A stretch of DNA of 35,280 nt from Chlorobiaceae bacterium (GCA_016931495.1 JAFGER010000022.1:1-35280), one strand, 5' to 3'. Numbered from the stretch's first letter, positions 28,201-35,280 are shown. The notes: generated by a model not told the origin, from the sequence alone. Program-made: numbers and translations.

Positions 28201-28674
28201 CTGATGTAAAAGCATAATTTTTTCCCTCAATGCCTCCTTTTTCGGGTCAAGCATCTCTACGGTATCCTCCCTCCGGCACGCCTCTAACAGCTCGTCAAAC
28301 GCATCATCCAACTCTTCCCGGAAATCCACGTACTTGTACCGCCTCAGCGTATCAGGCAAATCGCAATCCGCCAGCAGCAGCGGGACGAAGCGGCGGCCTG
28401 CGTTCGTCGGATCGCGGAAAAGTACCGTGCTGCGTTCGAGCGCGACCCACTCCGACCCCAGCGCCTCGGGCGACAGGCAGAGCACCTGCACCCGCGCAGT
28501 CTCAAGCCCGCGCTCGATGGAGAGGTAGATGTCGTCGCCGGGCTTGATGAGCCACTCGTCGAACCACACCCGCAACCCCGCCGAACGCAACCGCTCGGCC
28601 AGCGCCCGCACGCGCGGCTTGTCCTTCGAATTGTGGCTCAGAAAAACATCGTATTGAAAAGTGCTCGTAGCCAT
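25207..28674 (-). CDS. TIR-WD40-Roc/COR GTPase-zinc ribbon-DUF4365 multidomain protein (candidate immune protein)
   Basis: A 1155-residue protein. Residues 8-135 are a TIR domain (YDVFLSHNSKDK, VWFDEWLIKPGD, and SEWVALE with the likely NADase Glu80). Residues 171-466 hold seven WD40 blades, each ending in an RVWDL-like strand (206, 248, 290, 335, 377, 420, 462). Residues 483-660 are a Roc GTPase: P-loop GEGTVGKTS at 490, switch DLAGQE at 540, SQID in place of NKxD at 603, SAKSG at 633. Residues 690-925 look COR-like. C936, C938, C961 and C964 suggest a zinc ribbon. Residues 1000-1150 match the DUF4365/PD-(D/E)XK pattern (YGIDGEVEF, then YVQLKSG). The WD40 part is AT-rich, the rest GC-rich. 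The ATG has no good ribosome site. Function is inferred: target sensing by the propeller, GTP switch, NAD+ and/or nucleic-acid cleavage. Confidence 0.88.
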   Translation of the reverse strand: MATSTFQYDVFLSHNSKDKPRVRALAERLRSAGLRVWFDEWLIKPGDDIYLSIERGLETARVQVLCLSPEALGSEWVALERSTVLFRDPTNAGRRFVPLLLADCDLPDTLRRYKYVDFREELDDAFDELLEACRREDTVEMLDPKKEALREKIMLLHQPESDDPMAILECTLTGHKSWVNSIAISSDGTWAVSGDGIPNGSMFEIRIWDLGSGKCRWGMENHNALVSSVAITPDGSRILSASFDTSVRVLDAFSAQEVAKLEGHTAEIWSVVALHDNAHIISGGWDKTLRVWDLNSGKCLRTIECGVRKEDEIFGCAVNPAGTQALSGHRDGHIRIWNIQTGECISKIKGHSDIVKAIQVTQNGEVAISCSSDRTIKVWNLETGSCIGKMEGHGDDVTSIAISPNGKMIASTGGIDHTVRLWDIKSGACLNVLVPRGSWPECVAFSSDGSRFMVGTAEGPVLVYRFIRECVVPTLEPTRRYVNAKVVLLGEGTVGKTSLAHRLIEDKYVVKDRTHGMNVWPLPLPLPPDASIEREALLWDLAGQEDYRLIHRLFLDETALALLLINPQKDDPFAEAGDWLKALDTAADNHESKRAAEKLLLFSQIDVGGMKVGNAKIDRFIQEHGFKAWLETSAKSGENCSDEACGGNPSKLKQLIAESIPWDKLPWTATPRLLAELKSALLKMRDTADIRLMRFAELAQRLEQALPGETFGESEVRTAVTLLANHGLARALKFGDLVLLQPELLNGYAGAIIRAARAHKDEIGCVLEVGIYDPAFDFTGVDRLPRPDEELLLRVMVQTFLDHSLCIAEETPQGRQLVFPSQYRREKDIPWQPDVFVSYTFNGEWQTIWTTLVVRLWYGNEFAHKELWRNAAEFASSRGHLLGLKIDNRQGEGEATISLFFDVATPDDLKVIFIEYVHRHLARYGCNVTRDRRYVCACGKPVSDLTEVQKRLAAGKEFIYCQGCDEKVPLIDFIEQHLKSDPVARKIMAMEEKATRELDNQALEQILIGHMMATCGEANQVFRPTSMFDYGIDGEVEFRDDNGQPSGTKIYVQLKSGNSYLRKRRSDGREIFDVKNDRHLDYWLNQPVDVWLVIRQTDERTSEETIRWMNVTSYLKNRSDKSSRQIVFDGEPLTMKAVWQLRDQFFPRNVGVFLR
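27243..28239 (-). other. AT-rich WD40 module within the TIR-WD40-Roc gene
   Basis: Residues about 146-478 of the large protein are encoded by DNA of clearly lower GC than both flanks. Hand counts: 19/60 G+C at 27601-27660 and 23/60 at 27541-27600, against 42/60 at 26461-26520 (Roc/COR side) and 38/60 at 28501-28560 (TIR side). The change coincides with the limits of the WD40 propeller, consistent with a recently acquired or exchanged sensor domain. The boundaries are estimated by eye. Confidence 0.75.
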
Positions 28675-28766
28675 CTATCCGGGGTTTGATATCTGGGGAA
28701 AAATGGACACGCTCGATCTCGAACGGCATCTCTCAATGTATGCTGAGAAATTACGGAAAACAACCT

Positions 28767-30206
28767 TCACTCCACCCGCTCGAAACAGGCTACGGTCTCG
28801 ATGTGGTTGGTCTGCGGAAACATGTCAACCGGCTGGGCTGACGTCATCCGGTAGCCTCTTTCGGCGATCTCCTTGCCGTCTCGGGCGAGGTTGGCCGGGT
28901 TGCAGCTGACGTAAACGATGCGGTCGGGCTGGAGCTTGAGCATGGTGTCGAGCGCCTTGGGGTGCATTCCGGCGCGCGGGGGGTCGGTGACGATGATGCG
29001 GGGCTTGGCGTAAGGGGCGAGCGCCTCCTGCATGGCGTGGAAGTTTTTGAGGTCGGCCTGGAAAAAGACGGTGTTCGACAGGCCGTTGAGTTCGGCGTTC
29101 ATCTGGGCGTCGCGGACGGCGCTCTCGACCACCTCGATGCCGATCGCCTGCTTGCAGTGGCGGGCGAGGTAGAGCGTGATGGTGCCGGTGCCGCAGTAGA
29201 GGTCGTACACCGTGTCCTCCGGCGTAATGCCGCCGACGGCGATGATCTGGTCGTAGAGCGTTTCGGCCTGGCGGGTGTTGGTCTGGAAGAAGGAGTTGGC
29301 GGAAATGCGGAAGTCGAGGTCGCCGAGCCGTTCGGTGACGTAGCCGTCGCCGCTGATGACGTACTCCCGCTCGCCGGTGGCGACGGTGTTTTTGCGCGTG
29401 GTGACGTTGTTGATGATGGTCATCGCTTGCTCCGGCATGACCAATTCGAGCCGCTCCTTCAGCGCCAGCATGACGGCCTTTTCGTACCACGAGGTGACGA
29501 TGTTGACCATGAGCTGGTCGTGCCGCTCGCTGTAGCGGAGCATGACGTTGCGCAAAAATCCCTCGTGCGCCTTGGCGGCGTAGGGCGCGAGGCCGCGTTC
29601 GAGGGCGAAGTCGCGCACGACGTTCAGCACCGTATTCATGCACTCCTTGGCGAGGTAGCAGGTGTCGAGGTCGAGCACCTTCTCGAAGTTGCCCGGCGCG
29701 TGAAAGCCGAGAGCAAAGGTTTTCGGCTTCGACAGCTCCTCCTGCGCCATCTCGGAGGGGAGAAGGTAGCGCATATTCGAGCAGGAGAACTCCACCTTGT
29801 TGCGGTAGTGCAGCTCGTCAGGCGCGGCGAGCACAGGCAGGACGTCCGGGTTCTCGAAGCCGCCGAGGTGCGCGAGCGAGTCCACCACCTTTTTGTGCTT
29901 GAAGCGGAGCTGCGCCTCGTAGCTGACGTGCATCCACTTGCATCCGCCGCAGACGCCAAAGACCGGGCAAACCGGCTCGACGCGATCCGGCGACGGCGCG
30001 AGCACTTCGATGGCGCGCGCTTCGAGGTAGCGCTGCTTGACCTTGTAAACCTGCGCCGAAACGCGGTCGCCGGGCGCGAGCACGCCGCTCACCATGACGG
30101 CCATCCCCTCGGCGGTTTTGCCGAAGCATTTGTCTTTCTCGGCGTGGTCGATGATGGAAAGTTCGATGATATCGCCTTTTCTGTAGCGGATTTCCTGTTG
30201 TTCCAA
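28767..30206 (-). CDS. rlmD: 23S rRNA (uracil-5-)-methyltransferase, RlmD/RumA family
   Basis: Makes m5U in 23S rRNA using SAM. It has 479 residues from the chosen start. The N-terminal TRAM RNA-binding domain (GDIIELSIIDHAEKDKCFGK to VYKVKQRYLEARAIEVL) is followed by iron-sulfur ligands C80, C86 and C89 in CPVFGVCGGCKWM. The methyltransferase core has DLYCGTGTITLYLA, VTDPPRAGMH and the catalytic-cysteine motif VSCNPANLARD. No ATG fits before the TRAM domain; I take the TTG at 30206, 20 bases after the ROK stop codon. The frame stays open upstream, but that is a shadow of the ROK gene. RlmCD or TrmA specificity cannot be excluded; the FeS motif favours RlmD. Confidence 0.9.
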   Translation of the reverse strand: MEQQEIRYRKGDIIELSIIDHAEKDKCFGKTAEGMAVMVSGVLAPGDRVSAQVYKVKQRYLEARAIEVLAPSPDRVEPVCPVFGVCGGCKWMHVSYEAQLRFKHKKVVDSLAHLGGFENPDVLPVLAAPDELHYRNKVEFSCSNMRYLLPSEMAQEELSKPKTFALGFHAPGNFEKVLDLDTCYLAKECMNTVLNVVRDFALERGLAPYAAKAHEGFLRNVMLRYSERHDQLMVNIVTSWYEKAVMLALKERLELVMPEQAMTIINNVTTRKNTVATGEREYVISGDGYVTERLGDLDFRISANSFFQTNTRQAETLYDQIIAVGGITPEDTVYDLYCGTGTITLYLARHCKQAIGIEVVESAVRDAQMNAELNGLSNTVFFQADLKNFHAMQEALAPYAKPRIIVTDPPRAGMHPKALDTMLKLQPDRIVYVSCNPANLARDGKEIAERGYRMTSAQPVDMFPQTNHIETVACFERVE

Positions 30207-30226
30207 TGGAGTGTGCGTTGATACGA

Positions 30227-31147
30227 TTACTGTGAATGCAATGGAGGCCCGACGAGCAGCGCCGCGCCGAAGACCCCCGCGCTGTCGCCAAGCAACGGCG
30301 GCAGGAGCGGAATGTCGAACGAGTGGTTGAAGACGTTCGCCGCGATGGCCTGACGCGCCTCCGGGGTGTAGAGCTGGCGGATGTTGCCCACGCCGCCGCC
30401 GATGATGACGAGGTCGGGATCGAGAATGTTGATGACGGCGGCGAGCGCCTTGCCGAACGAAGCGACGAGGCGGTCGATGGTCTTTCGCGCGGCTTCGTCC
30501 CGCCCGATTGCCGCGACGATCGCCCGGAGCGACGCCTTGCGCCCGCTGATGGCGGCGTAATGGCGTTCGAGCGCCGGGCCGGAGATGACCGTCTCGACGC
30601 AGCCGCGCCGTCCGCAGTAGCATTTGGAGTGCTCGCCCGGCAGCGGATTGTGGCCCCACTCGCCCGCGATGCCATGCGCGCCGCGGATGATCCGGCCATC
30701 GCGCACGATGCCGCCGCCAACGCCGGTGCCGAGGATGATGCCGAAGGCGGTCGCGCCGGGCCGCGCCATCTCGTCGCGCCCCGCGCCGAGCATCGACTCG
30801 GCGAGCGCGAAACAGTTGGCGTCGTTCTCGACCGCCACCTCCATCCGAAGCGCCTCGCGCAGATCGCGAAGCAGCGGCATTCCGTTCAGGCAGACCGTGT
30901 TGGAGTTGCTGATGACGCCATCAACGCCGTCAGCTCGACCGGGCGTGCCGATGCCGATCACCTCCGGCAGATCGAGGCCAGACTTTTCGGCCATCGTCCC
31001 AACGAGGCTCTTGATCTGCATGAGGATATGGCCGTACCCCTTCTCCTGCTCCGTGGCGATGCGGTGGCGAATGACGGGGCGCAGCGCATCGTCGAGAATC
31101 ACCCCCTCGATCTTGGTACCTCCGAGATCGATTCCCCAGCGCTTCAT
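30227..31147 (-). CDS. ROK family sugar kinase
   Basis: A 306-residue cytoplasmic kinase that phosphorylates a hexose or amino-hexose. The N-terminal phosphate loop WGIDLGGTKIEGV shows it has no helix-turn-helix, so it is an enzyme rather than a NagC-type repressor. Other motifs are GIGTPGRAD, ENDANCFALAE (catalytic Asp), LGTGVGGGIV and the ROK zinc site GHNPLPGEHSKCYCGRRGCVET, followed by PDLVIIGGGV. Glucokinase, fructokinase and GlcNAc kinase are all possible; glucose activity fits glycogen metabolism in green sulfur bacteria. GGAGG precedes the ATG at 31147, which overlaps the upstream phosphatase stop codon as ATGA. Confidence 0.92.
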   Translation of the reverse strand: MKRWGIDLGGTKIEGVILDDALRPVIRHRIATEQEKGYGHILMQIKSLVGTMAEKSGLDLPEVIGIGTPGRADGVDGVISNSNTVCLNGMPLLRDLREALRMEVAVENDANCFALAESMLGAGRDEMARPGATAFGIILGTGVGGGIVRDGRIIRGAHGIAGEWGHNPLPGEHSKCYCGRRGCVETVISGPALERHYAAISGRKASLRAIVAAIGRDEAARKTIDRLVASFGKALAAVINILDPDLVIIGGGVGNIRQLYTPEARQAIAANVFNHSFDIPLLPPLLGDSAGVFGAALLVGPPLHSQ

Positions 31148-31740
31148 TCCGCCCCTCCGTTTTGCATCGCCTTGCGGTGCACCACGTTCTTGACGATCCA
31201 GGCGAAGGCCGTGTAGATCAGCGCCGCGCTGCCGAAACCGATGACGATACCACCAAGAATGTCACCCGGATAGTGCACGCCGATGTAGATTCTTGAGAAT
31301 GCCACCATGACGGCATAAACGATCATGGTCACCGCAAAGAGCCTGTCGATGAGCTCGCCCTTCCAGAAAAAAATCCAGACAAGGCTGGCGATGGCCGTCG
31401 AGTTTGCCGCGTGGGAGGAGGCAAACGACCAGGAGCGGGTCTGATCGACCAGCAGCCGCACACCGTCGAGAGCGAAACAGGGGCGTACGCGCTGGAACAG
31501 CGGCTTGAAGATTCCGGAAGCGGTGAAGTCGGCGAGGCCAACCGCGAGCAGCACGAGGAGGGCGATCACGAAACCGTCCCGCCCCCTCCTGAGCAGAATG
31601 AAGAGCGCCGTCAGCCAGAAGATGTGGCCCGACAGCTTGGGCTTTGTCAGGAACAGCATCAGGTCATCCAGCGCCGGGTGAACCAGACCGTGGTTCAGGA
31701 GCTGGAAAAGCCACGCATCCGCCTGTTCGAGACCACCCAT
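31144..31740 (-). CDS. PAP2-family membrane phosphatase
   Basis: A 198-residue integral membrane protein with about five helices and the three acid-phosphatase motifs: KPLFQRVRPC (KxxxxxxRP), SFASSHAAN (the PSGH-like segment with its catalytic His), and SRIYIGVHYPGD (SRxxxxxHxxxD). Related enzymes dephosphorylate undecaprenyl pyrophosphate or phosphatidic-acid-type lipids; carrier recycling would fit the cell-wall genes nearby but is inferred. The start is the ATG at 31740 (MGGLEQADAW), four bases after the yidC stop; the frame extends 20 codons further into yidC without conserved sequence. Confidence 0.87.
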   Translation of the reverse strand: MGGLEQADAWLFQLLNHGLVHPALDDLMLFLTKPKLSGHIFWLTALFILLRRGRDGFVIALLVLLAVGLADFTASGIFKPLFQRVRPCFALDGVRLLVDQTRSWSFASSHAANSTAIASLVWIFFWKGELIDRLFAVTMIVYAVMVAFSRIYIGVHYPGDILGGIVIGFGSAALIYTAFAWIVKNVVHRKAMQNGGAE

Positions 31741-31744
31741 GCGA

Positions 31745-33508
31745 TTACTTTTTCTTTCCCCCCTTCTTCGGGGTCTTCGACGGCCGTACCACGGCAGCAA
31801 CCTGCTTTGCGGCGGCAGCTTTGTCCTCGTCGGTGATGGTGGCGTTCATGTAGGCCTGCTGGGCGATGCTGAAGACGTTGAACATCAGGTAGTACAGCGC
31901 CAGGCCTGCCGGCATGTTGTTGAAGAACAGCAGCATCATGGCCGGGAACATCCACAGCATGATCTTCATCTGGTCGTTGGTCTGTGTGGTCGGCGTGATC
32001 TTCTGCTGGAAGAACACGGTCACGGCCATCAGAATCGGCATCAGGGCAATGTGGTCGCCGTAGAGCGGAAGCTTGAAACCGAAGTCGAGAATCGAGTCGG
32101 GCACGGAGAGATCCTTCACCCAGAGGAAGCCGTGCTGGCGAAGCTGGATCGACGAGCGGAACACGTAGAACATGGCGAAAAGCAGCGGCATCTGGATCAG
32201 CGTCGGAAGGCATCCGCCAAGCGGATTGACGCCGGCCTCCTTGTAGATTCGCCCGAGTTCGCTCTGCATCTTGGCCGGATTATCCTTGTACTTCTCCTGA
32301 AGCTCCTGCATCATCGGCTGGAGGGCAGCCATCTTCTTCATCGATTTGGTCGAAGCGAGCGAGAGCGGATAGGTCACCATCTTGATGAGGAAAGCGAAGA
32401 TGATGATAATGAGACCGTAGTTGGTCACATACTTGTTCATCCAGTTGAAGATCGGCAGAATAAGATATTCGGCGAACGGACGGGTCAGCCAGTCCCAGCC
32501 GAAGTCCATGATCTTTTCGAGACCGATATCCAGCGATTTGACCGTGTTGTAATCGAGCGGGCCGACGTAGAGCCGATAGCGGTCCGTCACGGAGTTCCTG
32601 CCTTCGGGAAGCCTCATCTTGAGGGCTGCCGTATAGTTTTCAAACTCGATGCCGTTCTTGCGGGTGCCCTGCAGATAGACGCCCTCGGTGTCGCGCTCCG
32701 GAATAAGAGCCGCCACGAAATACTTGTTCCGGACGGCAACCCATTCGGCCTTGCCGGACTCCTCCTCGCGGTAACGCTCCTTGGTGTCCTTCGCATCGAG
32801 CTTGAGCAGGCCTCCGCCAAGCCAGGCGCTGGCCAGAGCGTTGTTCGATTCGTCAACCTTGTCCTTTTCGGAATAGACCAGACCGCCATCCCAGTCGAGC
32901 TGGTACTCGTCACCCGCCAGGGTCGAGCCGAAACCGTTGAGCTTCAGATCATAATCGACCACGTAGCTGTCGCCGGTGAAGGTGTAGGTCACCTGCATGC
33001 TGCGGCCGGCATCCACATCGAGCACGAAGCTGACCGACAGCTTCTCCTTGCCGGTCACCGTCTTCGAGGTTTTGGCGTCGAGGCTGCGGAAATAGAGATC
33101 GCGGGTATCGATGCGCTTGCCGTCGTTGCTCAGAAAGAGCATGGAAAGCGCACCCTGCTTTCCGGATGAAATCAGGTTGAAGGGCTTGCCGTTCACGTCG
33201 GGATGCTTCTTGAGCACCATCGACTTGAGCGTGGCGCCTTTGGAAGAGAGCACCGCCGTGAACACGTCGTTGTCGATGGTGATGGTCTGCTCAGTGCCTT
33301 CCGAAGCCCTTGCGAAAGCGCCGAGGCTCTCCGTGGCGGTCTCGACTGCCGTTGCGGCAGGCGCTCCATTGCCGGAGCCGGCTTGCACCATCTCGCGGGC
33401 AGGCTGTACCGGCTCAAGCATCGTTTTCTGCTCGGGCTTCATGAACTGAAGCCACACAATCATGATTGCAGCAATCAGGGCAAACCCTATCACCGAATTT
33501 CTATCCAT
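31745..33508 (-). CDS. yidC: Membrane protein insertase YidC (Gram-negative type)
   Basis: Inserts and folds inner-membrane proteins, alone or with SecYEG. It has 587 residues: an N-terminal membrane anchor ([18 protein letters not shown]), a large periplasmic beta domain (to about residue 350) and the conserved Oxa1 core starting [23 protein letters not shown], with [25 protein letters not shown] and [20 protein letters not shown] Lys-rich C-terminal tail (PKKGGKKK) could touch the ribosome. Its ATG shares one base with the yidD stop codon. Part of the rpmH-rnpA-yidD-yidC cluster next to oriC. Confidence 0.97.
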   Translation of the reverse strand: MDRNSVIGFALIAAIMIVWLQFMKPEQKTMLEPVQPAREMVQAGSGNGAPAATAVETATESLGAFARASEGTEQTITIDNDVFTAVLSSKGATLKSMVLKKHPDVNGKPFNLISSGKQGALSMLFLSNDGKRIDTRDLYFRSLDAKTSKTVTGKEKLSVSFVLDVDAGRSMQVTYTFTGDSYVVDYDLKLNGFGSTLAGDEYQLDWDGGLVYSEKDKVDESNNALASAWLGGGLLKLDAKDTKERYREEESGKAEWVAVRNKYFVAALIPERDTEGVYLQGTRKNGIEFENYTAALKMRLPEGRNSVTDRYRLYVGPLDYNTVKSLDIGLEKIMDFGWDWLTRPFAEYLILPIFNWMNKYVTNYGLIIIIFAFLIKMVTYPLSLASTKSMKKMAALQPMMQELQEKYKDNPAKMQSELGRIYKEAGVNPLGGCLPTLIQMPLLFAMFYVFRSSIQLRQHGFLWVKDLSVPDSILDFGFKLPLYGDHIALMPILMAVTVFFQQKITPTTQTNDQMKIMLWMFPAMMLLFFNNMPAGLALYYLMFNVFSIAQQAYMNATITDEDKAAAAKQVAAVVRPSKTPKKGGKKK

Positions 33509-33816
33509 TACTTCGACTCTTTTGATTTAAGTGCGTCTTTCCCTGTCCGGAGCGGAACGGGATCGTAACCGCCTTTTGAAAAAGGATTGCACCGCAACAC
33601 CCTCCAGACGGTCAGCCAGGAGGCGTAAAAAAAATTGTGCTGACGGAACGCTTCGATGGCGTAATGAGAACAGGTGGGCTGGAACCGGCAGGAAGGGCCC
33701 AGCAAAGGGGAGATGAATGTCTGGTAAAATCGTATCAGGAGAATCGGCAAGGCATTGACAACCCGGCCGACAGCGCGGAGGCTCCTTTTGGTCCAGTGTG
33801 TCCGTTCTTCATCCAT
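33508..33816 (-). CDS. yidD: Membrane protein insertion efficiency factor YidD
   Basis: Small membrane-associated protein that assists YidC-dependent insertion. It has 102 residues with the diagnostic [30 protein letters not shown] and the basic end [16 protein letters not shown] chose the ATG at 33816 (MDEERTHW), which overlaps the rnpA stop by eight bases; an ATG seven codons earlier at 33837 is possible but overlaps rnpA more. Translation is probably coupled to rnpA and yidC. Confidence 0.94.
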   Translation of the reverse strand: MDEERTHWTKRSLRAVGRVVNALPILLIRFYQTFISPLLGPSCRFQPTCSHYAIEAFRQHNFFYASWLTVWRVLRCNPFSKGGYDPVPLRTGKDALKSKESK

Positions 33817-34270
33817 TGTGCTCGTTCCGGCCGCCATTGTGTGGCTGAGCCAGCCTTTTTGAAACCATTGTATTCAGCATCCTGCGGATTTCGGTCCGGA
33901 AGCCTTCAAGCGAAGGCACGTTATCGGTTTGTCCCCGGTACAGGAACGCCAGCTTCACCTCTTGAGGCTCACCCCCGGCTTCAGAAACGTTCAGGCCTGA
34001 CAAGGCGCCTTTTTCAAGCCGGTAAGCCTCGCGCATCAGGCGTTTGATCCGGTTCCGGTCCACGGCTCTCGGCACAAGCTTCTTGCCAACCGTGAACAGC
34101 ACCCTGACTGTTGCCCGGCCGGCACGGTTACCCTGCCGGGAACAGGTGAAAAGCATCAGAAGAGCGCCTCCCTTCAGTCGGCTGCCCTCGCTGAACAGCG
34201 GAGAAATCGTGGATTTGCCACGGAGAATTTCACGCCTCGGCAGGGCATGAGCGCGTTTTTCGGGAAGCAT
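33809..34270 (-). CDS. rnpA: Ribonuclease P protein component
   Basis: Protein subunit that helps the RNase P RNA bind and cut pre-tRNA 5' leaders. It has 153 residues. The core is [53 protein letters not shown] (the RNR signature with the basic helix), and LAFLYRG, then a C-terminal extension of some 40 residues. No Shine-Dalgarno is visible: a 14-base palindrome spans the ATG. Downstream of rpmH, separated by 62 bases with two dyads. Confidence 0.94.
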   Translation of the reverse strand: MLPEKRAHALPRREILRGKSTISPLFSEGSRLKGGALLMLFTCSRQGNRAGRATVRVLFTVGKKLVPRAVDRNRIKRLMREAYRLEKGALSGLNVSEAGGEPQEVKLAFLYRGQTDNVPSLEGFRTEIRRMLNTMVSKRLAQPHNGGRNEHNG

Positions 34271-34318
34271 GCCGGCATGCAGGCAGCAAGGTGCGGAACC
34301 GGAACGGCGACCGTTCCG
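34267..34318 (-). promoter_or_regulatory. Two dyads in the rpmH-rnpA spacer
   Basis: CGGAACGG (34300-34307) pairs with CCGTTCCG (34311-34318) around a three-base loop, and GCATGCCGGCATGC (34267-34280) is a perfect palindrome that includes the rnpA start codon (34268-34270). In RNA these would give a stable hairpin after rpmH and a stem that hides the rnpA start. This is a plausible way of lowering rnpA output relative to rpmH; no U-run is present. Confidence 0.45.
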
Positions 34319-34332
34319 CTCCGGAACCCTGA

Positions 34333-34494
34333 TTAGCGCTTCGAGGCGCTCATTGAGCTGCTGACCGACAGCGAGTGACGGCCCTTGGCCCTTCTTGCCG
34401 AAATGACCCGGCGTCCATTCTTGGTAGCCATTCTCTGCCTGAAGCCGTGCTTGTTCCTTCTCTTCCTGTTGCTCGGCTGAAATGTCCTTTTCAT
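34333..34494 (-). CDS. rpmH: Ribosomal protein bL34
   Basis: Very basic 53-residue 50S protein: [20 protein letters not shown], then [21 protein letters not shown], ending SMSASKR. The family is usually 44-52 residues. The ATG at 34494 is supported by the invariant N-terminus [12 protein letters not shown] and by AGGAG upstream; the longer open frame to 34587 runs into the oriC spacer. First gene of the leftward operon leaving the origin. Confidence 0.98.
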   Translation of the reverse strand: MKRTFQPSNRKRRNKHGFRQRMATKNGRRVISARRAKGRHSLSVSSSMSASKR

Positions 34495-34899
34495 ACCCTC
34501 AAAACTCCTCTCATATGATTGATTAAAATAACAGGACTTGCAATTTATCATTTTACTCGATGATTCGCAAGAAAAGAAGCCACTCAATCACTTGTCAACA
34601 CCCACCGAAAAACACCCTTTCCACAGTGTGGACAACTTGTGGATAAAAAAATTCAAACCGGAAAAACCCTACCAAATCCACCTTCTCAAGAAATCAACAC
34701 ATGTTGACAACTTTTTAACAGTTTTCCCGTAAATTAAAATAAAATAACCACTTGATATGTTGAAAAGCGCCGCGCCGCAAACTCCCGAACCAATCCCCGA
34801 AATCGAAACCGGAATTGTTTTTTATCCACTGAAAACAGTAACTTGTGAACAGAAAATGTGGATGAATCTCCCTGAAACGCCTCTCCTGTACGAAATCTC
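34495..34899. other. Probable chromosomal origin oriC (rpmH-dnaA spacer)
   Basis: 405 bases without a gene, markedly AT-rich, between divergent rpmH and dnaA, the classic bacterial oriC position. DnaA-type boxes: perfect TTATCCACA complement at 34638-34646; one-mismatch boxes at 34627-34635 (TGTGGACAA), 34822-34830 (TTATCCACT) and 34857-34865 (TGTGGATGA). TTGTCAACA at 34592-34600 is repeated inverted at 34702-34710. An 18-base run of only A and T lies at 34730-34747 and could be the unwinding element. Promoters for both rpmH and dnaA must also lie here; I cannot place them with confidence. Confidence 0.85.
34627..34646 (-). promoter_or_regulatory. Tandem DnaA boxes
   Basis: TGTGGACAA (34627-34635) and TGTGGATAA (34638-34646) lie in the same orientation 11 bases apart, one helical turn. 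A degenerate opposite-facing box CTTTCCACA (34617-34625) abuts them, forming an inverted cluster. The second is a perfect complement of the consensus TTATCCACA. Confidence 0.8.
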
Positions 34900-35280
34900 A
34901 TGTCCGAACTGATCCAGCAGGCCCCTCCCGGCAGCCTCAATGCAACCTCTTCCCAAAGCGGTTCATTTGCAGAAAAGGTCTGGAGCGCCTGCCTTGAACT
35001 GATTCAGGAGAACATCAACAATCTGGCCTTCAAGACCTGGTTTCTGCCGATTCGGCCCCTTTCATTTTCGGGAAGCGAGCTGACCATCGAGGTTCCGAGC
35101 CAGTTTTTCTACGAATGGATCGAGGAGAACTACTCGGCTCACGTCAAGCAGGCGCTGCGGCAGGTGATCGGCCCTGAAGCGAAGCTGATGTACTCCATCG
35201 TGATGGACAAGTCGCAAGGCCAGCCGGTAACGATGGAACTGCCGCACCAGAATACCCCGGCGCCGGCGGAGCACATCGCC
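34900..35280 (+). CDS. dnaA: Chromosomal replication initiator DnaA (3' end outside window)
   Basis: AAA+ ATPase that binds oriC and opens the duplex. Only the first 127 residues are present: a short Ser/Pro-rich leader, then domain I ([44 protein letters not shown], the DnaB/DnaA interaction domain) and the beginning of the variable linker domain II. The ATP and DNA-binding domains lie beyond the window. The start ATG at 34900 matches the family start some 20 residues before the WxxxL helix. DnaA boxes just upstream suggest autoregulation. Confidence 0.95.
   Translation, partial: MSELIQQAPPGSLNATSSQSGSFAEKVWSACLELIQENINNLAFKTWFLPIRPLSFSGSELTIEVPSQFFYEWIEENYSAHVKQALRQVIGPEAKLMYSIVMDKSQGQPVTMELPHQNTPAPAEHIA

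Noticed and set aside
28675-28766. Promoter for the TIR-WD40-Roc gene
   Set aside because: The 92-base gap after the methyltransferase gene shows no convincing -35/-10 pair or ribosome site; read-through from the upstream operon is equally possible.
30207-30659. A long N-terminal extension of the RlmD-type protein
   Set aside because: It lies opposite the frame of the ROK kinase gene and lacks conserved residues; the TRAM domain starts right after 30206.

Overview
The window is the chromosomal origin region of a green sulfur bacterium, most likely a Chlorobaculum species. The left edge carries the 3' part of bchU, the C-20 methyltransferase of chlorosome bacteriochlorophyll c synthesis, a gene typical of green sulfur bacteria. 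The right edge carries the start of dnaA, preceded by an AT-rich, DnaA-box-containing spacer. Base composition is high GC except in two places: the oriC spacer and the middle of one very large gene. I see no rRNA, tRNA, CRISPR array or insertion sequence.

Layout, left to right. (1) bchU (+) converges on a CoA-transferase gene (-). (2) About 2.4-19.3 kb on the minus strand is a complete division and cell-wall (dcw) cluster, transcribed mraZ-rsmH-ftsL-ftsI-murE-murF-mraY-murD-ftsW-murG-murC-ftsQ-ftsA-ftsZ. Many junctions are 4-base ATGA or GTGA overlaps. Three evenly spaced GTGGG repeats in front of mraZ form a textbook MraZ operator. murB and ddl are not in the cluster. (3) From 19.4 to 24.7 kb, diverging on the plus strand, are a YacP-type NYN nuclease, chorismate mutase, mltG, pgk, a rhomboid protease, a DUF1232 protein and a macro-domain gene that appears to have lost an internal segment. 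(4) From 24.8 to 28.7 kb on the minus strand are a small secreted proline- and glycine-rich protein and a 1155-residue multidomain protein. (5) From 28.8 to 34.5 kb on the minus strand is the conserved origin-side cluster rpmH-rnpA-yidD-yidC-PAP2 phosphatase-ROK kinase-RlmD-type methyltransferase. (6) oriC and dnaA follow.

The most unusual item is the 1155-residue protein. It is a TIR domain, a seven-bladed WD40 propeller, a Roc GTPase with a COR-like region, a zinc-ribbon and a C-terminal DUF4365/PD-(D/E)XK-like nuclease domain in one chain. This combines a sensor, a nucleotide switch and two possible effectors (NAD+ cleavage and nucleic-acid cleavage), as expected of an NLR-like single-gene immune or abortive-infection protein. 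Its WD40 module is clearly AT-rich (about 32-38 % GC by hand count in sampled lines) inside a 63-70 % GC gene, so the sensor seems to have been exchanged as a cassette. The gene ends inside a perfect 19-bp inverted repeat that can also fold a second, competing hairpin.

The housekeeping genes form a coherent set. Mur enzymes, MraY and MurG make lipid II; FtsW and FtsI polymerise and cross-link it; MltG trims it; a PAP2 phosphatase may recycle the lipid carrier; FtsZ, FtsA, FtsQ and FtsL organise the septum; YidC and YidD support membrane-protein insertion. Minus-strand genes between oriC and the left edge run in the direction of a fork leaving oriC leftwards.
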